From Abelmoschus esculentus (lineage: Eukaryota > Streptophyta > Magnoliopsida > Malvales > Malvaceae): 64,000 bases of DNA. The stretch spans positions 9,741,501-9,805,500 of the forward strand of contig JAUCBN010000049.1 of assembly GCA_035048815.1 (NCBI GenBank), written 5' to 3'. The notes beneath the pieces are model-generated. The model did not search any database, was not told the origin of the DNA, and saw only the letters and a list, made by a program, of their open reading frames with translations. This document shows, in pieces, positions 48,127 through 59,979 of this stretch; position 1 is the stretch's first letter; each line of letters starts with the position of its first letter. Both the position numbers and the translations under genes were made by a program.

Positions 48127-48789
48127 TGTGGGTATAATGCTTGAATCCCACACGCTATTTTTATAGGTTGTATGAGAGCAGTTCGGTTGATTTAAAATTC
48201 TCTTTGAATTTTAAATACTTAACCAAATAGATTTAATAACAAAATATCCTAGATTTAAATGGATAATTTCGGTTTTCAAATCTACTATTTTTGGATAGAT
48301 ATTAACAGAATTATCCGAGATTTTAAATGGATATTATCTGATATTATCCGAGATTTGATTTGATATTATCTGATATTAAATTTAAATTTTAAATCAGATT
48401 TTATTTGATTCTCGGATAGATTTGCCCCTACTTTCAATCTATAAATAAGATGTTTTTCTCTCATTTTTAATCATTCCATTCAGAATTCGTTCTGCTTCTT
48501 TGAGAGAAATTGAGAGCATTCTTTAAAAGCTTCTGCAAGCTTTTGTTCGACTCCGTTTAGACGACCACTACCGCCATAGTCCACTCCAAACTTTGGGTGT
48601 ACACTGTTTGGAGCGACCGTGCTAACCTTCGGGGGACAACCGCCTAAAGTAGCGAGTACACACATCGGGGCAAATTGTTTCTAAGGCAATGGCCTTCATA
48701 CCACGACACAGTCTAATTATCTTTCAGTTTGTTTATTTTATTTTTCTTGTCAGTGTTAATGTCCTGTTTTGCAGTCTATTTAACTAACA
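48127..48789 (+). mobile_element. Copia LTR, right copy
   Basis: A 663-bp partner of the LTR at 44956-45619 with a correct polypurine tract on its left. The following sequence is the CACTA subterminal region. Confidence 0.85.
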
Positions 48790-49141
48790 AGCTTTGCGGC
48801 GTTTGTCTTTAAAAATACCACAAATATACAAAGCAATTGCGGCATTCGGCTTCGAAACACCACAAATATACAAAGCAATTGCGGAATTTGTTGGACAACG
48901 CCACTAAAGAGACAGACTTTGCGGTGTTGTTTGAGAAAACGCCACAATTAGTTATACTATTGGGGTGTTTATTGAGAAATGTCACAATTAGTTATACTAT
49001 TGTGGGTTTATCGAGAAACACCACTATTGGAAAAAAAATCTGGCGCTAGTGAATAAATGCCACTATGTGTGGCATTTTGTTGTGGCGTTTTATTGAAAAA
49101 CGCTACTAATATTGTCGCTATAGGTTAAATTTGGTGTAGTG
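48790..49141 (+). mobile_element. CACTA right terminus, copy 2
   Basis: Continues the CACTA subterminal repeats ('gcggcgttt', 'aaacgcc') and ends GGTGTAGTG, the complement of CACTACACC. A 42-bp partial duplication ('caaatatacaaagcaattgcgg') near 48820-48880 is not in the copy at 45620. Confidence 0.7.
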
Positions 49142-49726
49142 TTTCGACCATTTTCAATTTCCGTTTAATTAAGTGGTGACATGTGTCATTATCTGATTAG
49201 AGGAAGAATATGGTAAATATTAAATAAAATAAATTGAAAATGAAAATAAATTCATTTAACTGGATGTGTCGTCATTTGATTGGTTGATTAATTTTATTGT
49301 ATTTAATTAAAATTAGTACTAAATTGATATAATAGATAAATAATAAAAATCAAATATATAATTTTATAAATTTTTATTAACTGTCACATCATCTTTCATC
49401 ATCCCTCCATTAAATTTGTAACCACAAGGGTCAAAATAGGTTAATTTAATAGATTAATTAGATGAGTATCTCGATATAGTTTGGTGCCACCTGTGTAAAA
49501 ACCATTTTTTTTTAATTTCCAAACCAAAACAAACCATCCTTTATTTGAATCAAACATAGATTAGCCTCTGTTGAGGTAAATTGTACAAAGACAAGAACAA
49601 AGAAAAATCAAACTCCAAAACTTACTAATTTTGATTATTAACGAAGTAGCTTTAAACGAAAGAAACATATCCTTGGCAGCAATGGTTTTAAGTTTTGGAC
49701 ATACCAGTGTGTTTGTTTGTTTAAGT
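49142..49726. other. 3' flank of the BAHD pseudogene
   Basis: Matches 17415-17833. Bases 49191-49380 are extra relative to copy 1 and AT-rich. They may be a small insertion here or a deletion in copy 1. Confidence 0.5.
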
Positions 49727-51749
49727 TTATATCTTACTGTTATCAAAGCAAGAATTTGGAGAAACAAATGCTAGGAACTCTGCATCACGTTCCAGAAAAC
49801 ACCTCTCTTTGTCCGATAATGTAACCCATGCTTCGACGGCGTTGTGCTGCTTTGCGTTTTTTAGATAGAACAAATTACATACCTCTCGGTTATGGATATC
49901 AATCCCTGGAATGCTAATCAGACTCGGTTTTCCCCACCCAAAATCTTCATTTCCATCCACAGTATTCAACAAGCTGCTCAGAATACAAAAATCTGCCTCT
50001 CCTTTTGATACCATTTCTTCAAGATGACTGAGTTGCTCCGTCAAAGCTTTAAATCCTTCCAGAAAAGCCTGGGGATCATTAGGGACATTTTCCATTGCTT
50101 CTTTCAGTAGATAAGCAAACTCGGATAAGTCTATATCTTTCCCAACTCGGTTATACATGCTGATTGCCATCCCAAACATGTTCCCGATCGAATAACTCGG
50201 TAATCGGGGTTCCAATTTCGGACGAAAGTTTACTGCTTGGCCAAAAATAGCTGGCTTTAGAACTCCTGAAAGGCCGAAACTGATCGAGAAGCCTGGATGG
50301 AATGTTTCCACAGGAATGCACTCAGAGCTAATGAACAGGAAGGATGCTCCAAGCGTTTGCTTTTCGCTTTAAGCACAAGAGTCGTGATCAGAGCCGGCTT
50401 TAATTTTTTCAATAGTTGTATTAGGTCTACTCTTAAAATTTATTTTTCATTATTTTTTATTATGATTCTTAAATCCCAATTTTTTGCGATGCTTGTTGTT
50501 AGGGGCCTATCTTTTACTAAACTTATTATTAGGGGTACTCTAAAAAAATATTTTTTAATATTTATTAGTATACACTATTAAAATTTATTTATTTTCTTTA
50601 TTTTCTATTATAGTCGCGATTTTTTCTAACACTTATTATTAAGAGTCTAATTTTAAAATTTATTTTTCGATATTTATTGTAAGAAATCTATTTTTAATAT
50701 ATTTGTTATTAGGGTCTAATATTTTTAATACTTATATAAGAGGTCTATTTTTTTCAATAATTATTAATAGTACCATAGATTTTCAATATTTGTTATTAGA
50801 GGTTAAATTTTTTACAATATTTGTTATTAGATGTTTACTCTTAAAATTTATTTTCCTCCTATTTATTATTAATGATTAATTTTTTTATCAATATTTATTA
50901 TTAGGAGCCTAATTTTTTTTCTAATATTTGTTAGTACACATATAATTAATTTAATTTATTATAATTTTTATTAAAAAATTATTTTTTCTAATATTTATTA
51001 TTAAAGGCCTATTTTTTTTACGTTTGCCTTAGTGTCACTAAAATCTCAAGAACGGCTTTGGTCGTGATCGCATTGGCATCAAACGCGAAACTCCTCGTCA
51101 TCTTACGCCTGTCATCATTGAAGACCATGCTGTTTAGGGCCGCATTTTCGTGCATCGATACTATCGGAGGAAAAAGCCGCGACGATACCCTTAACAATCC
51201 AGGATTTGGTATCTCACCATTCGAGCCACGACTGTAAGCTGCCCAACTGTTGAGAAAAGCATACACGGTTGTTCCATCGAAGATCCTGTGGAAACAACAG
51301 AAAGCTAGTGCAATCCCACCGCAGTCGAAGATGTTGACTTGAACAGCCAGTAAGGGTGCTGTTGGGTCTGGAACATAGCGAAAGGGTCGACAAGGAAGCA
51401 ATTGGTTCATTGCCTCTAGTTTGTCATTTCGCTCAATGAAATCAGATAACCTGCCTTTCACCCTGGCTTCAACATACGGCTGGTTGAAATCAGTAATAAA
51501 AAGGTTGTTCTTCACCCGACCAGCAGCAGGGTAAAACTGAGTCAAAGCTTTAGAGAGTGACTGTTTTAGTAGGTCTAAGAATTGGGAACCGTCGACATAG
51601 GACTCACTAGGTTTAGCGTAGAAGAGGATGACTGGAGTATAGTGGCTTGTACCCAGTTGATCTAAAAGGGATAGCTTGAATGGCTTCAAAAGATGAAGTT
51701 TTGAAGAGGATGGCTTGACTATTTGATTTGAAGTAATCTGAACTTCCAT
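49727..51749 (-). pseudogene. BAHD acyltransferase paralogue broken by hAT insertion
   Basis: A close paralogue of the gene at 17834-19174. The N-terminal part (51749-51061) keeps 'FYPAAGRVK', lacks three residues after ITDFN, and has the catalytic motif as HRIFD. It stops aligning after 'FDANAITT', where a 672-bp hAT element interrupts the coding sequence. The C-terminal part (50388-49727) keeps DFGWGKPS and the normal ending. Near 50265-50280 there is a net gain of 8 bases relative to copy 1, which shifts the frame independently of the insertion. A truncated 243-residue protein containing HxxxD but not DFGWG could still be made, but acyltransferase activity is unlikely. The TATA element (51848-51854) is conserved. 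Confidence 0.9.
50389..51060. mobile_element. Non-autonomous hAT element (672 bp)
   Basis: Starts CAGAGCCGGCTT and ends AACGGCTTTG, giving imperfect terminal repeats of the CARAGCCG type. A perfect 8-bp duplication GTCGTGAT flanks it (50381-50388 and 51061-51068), and 8 bp is diagnostic for hAT. The interior is a series of degenerate 'ttattattaggggtct' and 'aatatttattattagg' units without coding capacity. The empty site is visible in copy 1 at 18480-18487. Confidence 0.9.
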
Positions 51750-52689
51750 TTCTACAACAATTGCTATGAAACTGGATGAAATGGAAGTTTAAACGTCTAA
51801 TGGAAACTGGGTTTCTTCTGTTGTATTTCATTTCAGGTTCTACTGGATTTTATACTAGGTTTTCTATTATAAAAAAATATTAAAATAGTCTGTGCTACTG
51901 TTTTACCATTATAAAAAAACTTGCCCGCGAGGAGAATTAGTCTGGAACAGATTAAAGAAGTTTCGTTACATTTTAAATATTTAGGTTAATATGGATAAAC
52001 ATAAACTATTACTATATTATTCTAATAATTTTTATATTTAAAGATTTAATAAATTATTGTTTTTTTCTATTCGAATCTAATTTTATTATCAGATCATTGC
52101 TCAAAGCATACATATTTATATACAAACTAACTAACTTCTAGACATGGAAAATGTGAAATTATTTAATCTCAAAACAGGTAAGTTGTCGCTTGAGAAAGAA
52201 GAAGATGAAAATTTAAGAATTGAGGAACAAAATAAAACAAAACGGTGTCGTTTGGGTTTGAAGACATAAACCCCAGAAAACGTTGTTTAATATTTTTCGA
52301 TGGAATGTAATCTTTAGTGTATCTTTGACTTATTAGCTCTGAATGTGTTCATCATTGTTAAATAGTTCATGCCAGTCAGGTGCTTATATATTGGTAAACT
52401 ATTGAAATGTTATGTTTATCTTGTTGGAGAAAACAAGAAAAATAATAATGTAAGTTATATTTTAAACGAGTAAAGGTGAAGATTCGAATAATAATTTTAT
52501 AATATTTTAATTTATTATATGAAACCTTAACGACGATATTGATATGCTTAAAATAGATGAATGATGAATGAGAAATTAATGCTCAAAGTTAAGTAATTGT
52601 AGATTGAATAAGTGAAAACCCTCTAATCTACGTTGATAGGATAAGTAGAATGAAAAGTTTTTATATATATTTACCCATTTTTTGTTGAA
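51750..52689. other. Upstream flank of the BAHD pseudogene
   Basis: Aligns to 19175-20290 of copy 1 but lacks the MITE at 19361-19621. From about 52425 it contains the left arm of the fold-back element described at 20030. Confidence 0.5.
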
Positions 52690-53793
52690 TAGAGGTGAAA
52701 AACGGGTTGTTCGATTTGGTTTTGGTTCGAATTGTTTCAGTTCGGTTCATTTTGGGTTTGTTTGCATTCAGTTTAGATTCGATTAGGGTCGGTTCGAGTT
52801 TTGATTTCGGTTTTAATTCGGTTATATGATAATTCGGGTCAATTCGAATATCGAATCGGTGATTCGGGTCAATATTGGATATGTTGTTTTTGGGTCGGGT
52901 TAATATCGGATCTTATGTTTTCGATTCGGATCCATATCGGGTCGTTCGGATCGGGTCAATCTTTGAACTTTCGGGTTAATTTGGTTTGAATTAGACTTGA
53001 GTATGAATCTAATTGTGTATATTATATATAGAATTAATCATATATTCTTGTAAATATATATCCTTTTATTTGTTTGAGGATAAAAGTGGAAAGAGGAAAA
53101 AGTATAAGGACCAACTTGATAACGATCCCAATAATGGTGGATAATCATTTTCGATACAAGATTTGCGTGAAAAGCTATAAAAGGGAAAATTTTCGATTTT
53201 AAAGTTGGATAATCATTTGACCTCGAAATGTCACAAAATTTTAAAGAATGAAGTAGGATGACTCAAGGATTATGGCATTTCATATTGGAATTGTTTTGAA
53301 ATTTTTTGCATCAATTTTTATTCGAGTCGTAAATACATGGATTCAGATTAAAATCGTAAATATAAATTATTCATTTCAGGTTTAAAATAAATTATTCATT
53401 CACTTTCACTCAATTATCGGGTTAAAATAAAAAATAGTAAAAATAATTTTTTTGTAAATACATGGATTCATATTAAAATCTTAAAAAAATAAACAATAGT
53501 AAAAATAAATTATTCATTCACTTTGACTCAATTATCGGGTTAAAATCGGATTGATGTTCGGTTTAGATTAGTTTTGAGCGAGTTAATTTCGAGTTGCTTT
53601 CGGGTCAAATCGGTTCAGGTGAAAATTGGTTCGGGTCAAATTGGTTACGGGTCTATATTGGTTTTTATAGAATTCGGTTCGGTTTCGATTTGGGTTCCGG
53701 ATCACATTAGGATTATCTTGTTCGAATTCAATTGGATTTCAGTTCGGATAAATCGGTTTGATTTTCGATTTTTGGATAAGTTTGTCGGATCTA
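52690..53793. mobile_element. Insertion rich in TTCGGGTC words, hAT-like start
   Basis: Begins TAGAGGTGAAAAACGGG, like many plant hAT ends. Its other end read backwards is TAGATCCGACAAAC, a weak match. Both sides carry TGTTGA (52683-52688 and 53795-53800). Copy 1 is continuous at the corresponding place near 20290, so this is an insertion. The interior consists largely of 'tcgggtc' and 'ggttcgg' variants, so the frames at 52801 and 53574 are repeat-driven. Confidence 0.5.
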
Positions 53794-54114
53794 ATGTTGA
53801 TTAAATTATTTGAATGAAAACTATGCTTCACATATAAGAGTAAAGGGTGCAAATCAAAGTAAATTGAATTCATTTTGATTATGATTCACCCACATAAAAT
53901 TTGGGGATGTGAATATTTGAATTAGTTCATGGATCTATAAATATTTTATTTATTTTAAATTATATTGTTCTTATTAATGTCAAATTTTTTTGAATATTTC
54001 TAATTTAAAAGGATAATTTATAATTTTCTTAAATTATAATATTAAATAGGTAAGATATAATTCATAAAAATATATCCGATTAAATATGATATAAATTAAA
54101 GGTTTCTGAATTAT
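53794..54114. other. Right end of duplication copy 2
   Basis: Similar to copy 1 from about 20295 to 20515 ('gggtgcaaatcaaagt', 'taatattaaataggtaa'). Similarity stops near 54075, just before the next LTR. Confidence 0.5.
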
Positions 54115-54349
54115 TGTAAATAAAGTAAAGAACAAGAACAAAATATATGAACAAAGATGAGAGACAAAAGGGAGAGACTTTTATTATATTCTCAAAGTAG
54201 GGTTGTATACAATGCTTTGTCCAAAAGTCTATATTTATAGGCATAAGATGAAAACCCTAATTTCAATGAGTATTAAACCCTAATACTAAAGCCCACTAAA
54301 GTTTAACTTAATATATAGATATCCACCATAAATAAATATATTCATAACA
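54115..54349 (-). mobile_element. 3' LTR of a decayed minus-strand copia element
   Basis: On the minus strand it starts TGTTATGAATATA after the polypurine tract CCAAGGGGGAG (54350-54360) and ends TTTATTTACA. It holds a TATA box (CTATAAATATAG, minus strand) near 54230. The sequence right of it has the 'aaaaccttattaag..gtgggaaaa' block seen next to many plant copia LTRs. Confidence 0.7.
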
Positions 54350-54844
54350 CTCCCCCTTGGATATCCATGAAGATAGTGTTCCTCGTTAAAACCTTATTAA
54401 GATAAAAAAAACGTGGGAAAAATTCTTAGTGAAGGAAAAAGAGTACACACATATTTGATACACATGACATGTTGTCTCATTAAAAACTTTACCAGGAAAA
54501 CCCATTGGGACAAAATCTCGGTTAAGGGAAAAAGAGTGCAACGCGTATTTACTCCCCCTCATGAAAATATCACATAAGATCTTTGAATCTTCATAATTCA
54601 ATATTAAATGCAATCTTCAAATATTGAACTAGATTATGTATTAGTGGATAAATCTTTCAAATTATTACTTGAAATGATTCATTGAATACTATTCTTTTGA
54701 ATATCATAAGGGACGAAACTTCAAAAATATGTTTCGTTTTATCACATTTAATATATCCAACTTGAGATATAAATTTTGCATTATCTCTACACAAGATCAA
54801 TTGCATCTTATCTTGTGAAAGCAATTCACATATCTTCATGATAT
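54350..54844 (-). mobile_element. Non-coding 3' internal region of the copia element
   Basis: Contains repeated 'ctcgttaaaa/ctcattaaaa' and 'gggaaaaagagt' blocks typical of the region upstream of the polypurine tract in this copia lineage. RNase H near 54600-54840 is too decayed to read with confidence. Confidence 0.5.
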
Positions 54845-55459
54845 TGTCACGTGGCTAGACTTTTAAACCAGACCAACATGCGGCCTTAAGCGATGTGACT
54901 CAAGACAAACGCCTAAGTAAGCCTTCTCACCACTTACGGAAGATCAAACTTCCCAAGCACCGACAAACGCGAAACGTTATAAGCGGAAACAGATCAAAAG
55001 AGACGAGCGAGGAAAAACTCTTCAAGAACGCTCAAAAACGTTCAAGAACACTGAAGAACAAAGAAAGAACACACTCAGAGGATTTAGAGAAAATGCCTTT
55101 ATTCCTTGGAAACTTGGAATACTCAGATACACTCTGATACATCAAATGAGGTGGGGAAGGCCTCTATTTATAGTTGAATTCCCCTCGATTCTACGGTCTA
55201 TACAGATTTACACCGACGGCTATGATACAACCTTATCCATTTACAAAGCATAATTCTGGGAATATTCCCACCTAACTATGGAAAGAATCTTCTGTGTTCA
55301 CACAAAGTGTTCACACACCTTGGATGGATAAGGCTCTCCCTAGATCGGGCCAACGTTGGTGGTCTTCGCAAGCCCAACATCGCTCTTGGAATTACTTGGG
55401 CAGGACACATCGCACCATGTGATGCCAATGTCTCGGACCCCAACCTGCGGCCCGTGACA
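54845..55459 (-). mobile_element. Solo LTR (615 bp) nested in the copia element
   Basis: The ends are TGTCACGTGGC and CCCGTGACA, a perfect TGTCACG/CGTGACA inverted repeat, and ATAT flanks both sides (54841-54844 and 55460-55463). A minus-strand TATA box, CTATAAATAGAGGCC, lies at about 55160-55175, giving the orientation. No internal region is present. Its superfamily cannot be settled from an LTR alone. Gypsy is my guess. Confidence 0.8.
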
Positions 55460-57725
55460 ATATGTTTAGCCAAACACATATTTTGGCTTTGCCTTATGCA
55501 TAACAATTATTTAAAGGTAATGATCTTGTAGCACTTAAATAATATTTCTAGACTAGCTAAGATACAATGCTTCCAGATCAAATAATATATATATATTGTG
55601 CTTTTAGATCAAGAATATCATTACCCTTTTCTTGAGAAAAAAAGAATCTTTGTTTATATTGAGAGACCTAACAGCTATAAGGATGATCAATGAATATGCG
55701 TTATGCATGTAAAATCTCTTTCAACATTTTCTGTATGTCGATTGATGCACAAGTATTTGAGGAGATCTCTTCACGAGTCTCAACGATATTCAAATCATCA
55801 ACATACACAACAATAAAAATTCAGAGCTAAACCTCTTAATAAAAATGCTTGGGAAAATTAAATAATTCATAAAACATTATGCTAATAAAGATTCAATGAG
55901 GCGATCATACCAAATACGCCTAAATTGTTTCAAGCCATAAAAAGATATATTCAATGTAATTGAATAATGTTCTCGAGAACTTGAATTAATTGTTTATGGC
56001 AATCTAATTTTTTTTTTCCGGAAACTTCAGATAAATATTACTATCAAGAGGCTCATTCAAATAGGATGTAACAACATCTTACATCTATTAGGCAGAAACT
56101 GAGTAATTTTATTTATTTTCAGACTGATCAAAATCTAAAAGTAGTTGCTTCTTTCTATGTTGGCTAATCATTTCTTTGTATGCAAATATATTAACGACAT
56201 CGATTTAATTTCAGTTTCACTTATTACCAGACATGACATAATCTATTAAGATCCCTTTAGTATTAGGTACCTGATTCATTTCAATGTCTCTGTTGGAGAC
56301 CTTTTAATCTCTTCTTAAGATTTTTATAATTTACTGATTCCTTGATCAGACCATCACAAAATATAGCTCTTTTTTTGAGGATTTCTTTATCTTTGGAACT
56401 TACTTGTCTACTATGCTTCAAGCGTAAGTTAGACTCATTAGCAACTAAAATTTATCCTTCCATGAAATCAAATTTAATCGAAGCATTCATAGCTAGTATA
56501 TGTGACTTAGTCACTCTTTTATGGTTAGCAAAATCATTTGGCAATTGATTTGCTAAATGAATTATCCTTTGAACTTATAGTTCACATTGTCTAGTACGTG
56601 AATCAAAATGAGAAAATGATAATTCATTCTAATTTATTTCTTTCCTCAGCTATTTATTTCCTCCCCCTAATATTGGGTAAACTAACTTCTTAAAATGATA
56701 GTCAGCAAATCGTGTTGTAAATAAATCCCCTATCAGAAGCTCAAGATATTTAAACCTGATATATATTCCCAACAAAACTCATCTTTGTGCGTTGTGATGA
56801 AGCAATTAGAACATATATCGCACACCCAAAAAATCTAAAATGAGAAATATTTGGTTCCTCACCAAAAACCATTTACAATGGGGAGAACTTATGATCATTT
56901 TTTTGGCTTGATGCGAATTAGTGATAATAAATGTAAAATGATATATCATCAACATTACAAGACCGATTGTCTTTATAAGATAATCTAGAAAATTGTGCTC
57001 ATAATTTTATCAATTGAGCAATTAACCTCGCAAACATCAAGTTGCGGGTTAATAACAAGGATACATATAACCATCTAGTCGATGCATCGATAAAAATCGT
57101 AAAATATCTAGATGGAATGTAAAAAAGGTGTATGAGCCCACATATATCACCTTGTATCCGTTCCAAAAAATTAATAGATTTTTACTCTATCTTAGTTGTT
57201 GATGATTGAATAATCAAATTGCTTTCATAGCAAGTATAACATGAAAAAATATCTTGAAGAAAATCTTAGTTCTTTAATAAATGACCACATGAAAGTGTTA
57301 GTAAATTTTCGTATCATAATTGAACCGGGATGGTCTAATCGGTTATGTCAAATAAAATTATCAGTAAACATCTGGTTTACAATAGCATGAGCTTCAATTT
57401 GTACTAATTCTTTTGTAATACAATATGGATGACAGTACATGTAATTTCGTCAAGATTTTCTTATAGTCTTGAGTTATACTCATAATATTCAGATAATCAA
57501 CATCCATTTGACTAATATTCTCAATATATTTCTACAAATATCTTTAAAACCCAATAAATCTCTTTGCGACTTTGATGAGTATAATGCACTATAAATATGG
57601 AATAAAATTCCATTTGGAAATAACATAATTGCTCAGTCGAAGCCTTTTGTGATATTAATACTTCCAGATATAATACTCACATTATTCCTTTGTATTTAAA
57701 ATGAGAAAATATGTATAATTATACA
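55460..57725 (-). pseudogene. Decayed copia pol: RT and integrase traces
   Basis: Read on the minus strand, VYVDDLNIV at 55785-55808 is the RT active site. Upstream are traces of 'YGLKQS' and 'YLNG' regions (55900-56230). Integrase C-terminal text 'FGCAIYVLIASSQRTKMSFVGN' lies at about 56768-56850, followed by 'DLFTTRFADYHFKKLVYPILGEE' (about 56640-56760). An earlier integrase piece 'YFTIFIDASTRWLYVSLL' lies near 57050-57105, where the catalytic Asp is readable. Stops are frequent. No 5' LTR is visible, because the element ends at the Athila LTR. Confidence 0.7.
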
Positions 57726-59052
57726 TGTCGCGTGTCAAAAGTGCGCGTTTAGTGCAAGTGGACACATCGAAAGTAATAAGTGATAAGTATTTTATCGAGT
57801 TATCGTCTCCTCAGGGACCGGTATACTTAATATGCTTTCTTCACCTTCTTGTTCTGTAGAAAAGTAAAGAACACAAGTGAGTTGATTTTATTTATCTAAA
57901 CTAAAATAACTAAAAAAAATAAAAGGTTGAAATAATAGAGAGAGATGGGTTAGGATCCAGTTGCGTCGTATTGTGGATTTGATTGACTTGTCTCTGTCCA
58001 ATGCAATCGTATATCACTGCCTCGGCAGCACTGCAGTTTACTGCCTTGGCAACGACAATACTGTCTGCCGCGGCAATCCCTTGCTCGTGGGTAGACTTTA
58101 CCAAATTTCGGCAAAGTGTCCTTGGGTGACTCCGCTTATCCCTAAGTCATAGTGCTATTGATGACTAGTCCTTGATGATACCTCCCGGCGTGAACCAATT
58201 ATACTCACCAACCAATCTCACACTTCTTTTAGCCGCTGAAACTCTTAACCTATCCCTAGGCCGAGTTAGTATTTCGCGATTGAAACACCGTACTTACCCC
58301 TTTCGTGAATCTAACTCTCCCGAGCTTAGATAAATGGATGATTCACAATATCCTCTCCCGAGCTCAATTGTGAAAACAAGGAATAACAAAGGATAAGCAA
58401 ACCTTGATAACTTTATTGCATTGAATCAAAGACAAAGTACAATCTCCTCTCATAAATACTCGACAACCTTCACCTAATCCCTAAGAAGGTTTAGAACATA
58501 ATGGAGAAGAAGAAAACAAGAATAGAAATTGGCTCTGTCCCTAGGTATTCCGTGTTTTGTACATTGGGTGGCTAGGTCCTTATATAGGCTAGACTTAGGG
58601 CAAACCTTTCCTAAGTAGAATACAACTTGGAGTAGGGAACAAGTCAAGTACATAATAATAAAAATATTTCCAAGTTTGATTCGGCTAAGGGGTTTTCCCG
58701 CGCGGTCTTCCTTTGGGCTTTTCCTTGTGCTAGCCAGCTCCGATCCATGGGCTTCAAGTCCAGACACGTTCCTTGGATTTTTATCTTTCCATCGCCTATA
58801 GTCTTGCTTCCTGTCTTTCTGCTGTTGCCTCGGCATCAGGTCCTGCCTCGGCCTTTTCGCTACCGCGGCACTGGTTCTCCTGCACAGATAGGAAAACGCA
58901 GTAAAACGTGCCTTTTTCTGTAAATATTATCTATATGAATATAACTTCTAAATATATCACATTAAGCACATGCATTGATCCGAGTGGGTGTATATTTGAT
59001 GATTAATGCCCATTAAAGGAGTAAAAAGTGATAGTGTGTTGAGCACTTATCA
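57726..59052 (-). mobile_element. 3' LTR of an Athila-like retrotransposon (1.33 kb)
   Basis: On the minus strand it starts TGATAAGTGCTCAACAC, directly after the polypurine stretch TTTAGGGGTG, and ends CACGCGACA. The 'aaacttgaactattgcttgtcctcaagc' type sequence just inside is a familiar mark of Athila-like elements. It contains exact TGCCTCGGCA (58018, 58826), TGCCTTGGCA (58042) and TGCCGCGGCA (58066) near-palindromes. Confidence 0.75.
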
Positions 59053-59979
59053 CACCCCTAAACTCGAACTATTGCTTGTCCTCAAGCAATGCAAACCATC
59101 AAATTGCCAAACTAAACTCTCTCTTGGTCTTACATGTCCATCTATTCTCCCCACCATAACTACACCTATTCTTAAGCCTTAATCATTTGGTTACTCAAGG
59201 GTTTACCTAGAAACAAACTATAAGAATTGTGAGTATGTGCATTTTTGTGGACAAGTTGATTAAAGGCTTTCTTAGATAAACTCTAAGTTCAAGACAAATA
59301 GAATTTGGTTAAGTGTTCTTCTTCTTTTCAAACACCAAATCTTGAGCCAATTTCGGGCACCTCAAAGACTTGTGTTTTTCTTTTCACTAAATTCCTTCTT
59401 TCTTTTTAATATTTCTTAAAACATACTAGAGCCAATTTCGGGCACCTCTAGCATGAAGAAGAGATTTTTCTAGAGCCGGTGATAGGCACCTCTAGTTACT
59501 TTTCCAAAGATCTAAGTCTTTATCACCTAAGTTTATTAAAAGAACTCCTATAATCCAACAAGTCCCAAAAGTGTTTAAAGTTCTTCCTATAGTAAGCTTC
59601 TAAGTTTTCTTCCTTAAGCAACCTAAGGTTAAGCCCTCTTAACAGAACCTAAACATGGTAAGGAGAAAGATTTCTATAGCCTTAAAGAATAAACTAAGGC
59701 AATACTGATGATAAGCAGTGCAAAAGTGTAAGCAGTTAATTCAAGTAAGGCGGGGAGCATAAAAATTTTAAAAAAAAATCACTGGAAAAACTCCCTTTTT
59801 GGCAAGACCGCGGCAGTAGATTACTGCCTTGGCAGTGAATCTGCACCCCCAAACTCAAACCAAGCATTGTCCTCAATGCTTTATATTTGAAGAAATAAGC
59901 GGCAAAACAAAATATGAATATAAGAAGTAGCAATTAAAAACAGTAAAAGCAATTAATATTGAATTAAGGACAAAGAAAT
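59053..59979 (-). mobile_element. Non-coding 3' internal region of the Athila-like element
   Basis: Three units of the type 'agagccaatttcgggcacctc' lie at about 59344, 59430 and 59472. No protein is recognisable. Confidence 0.6.
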
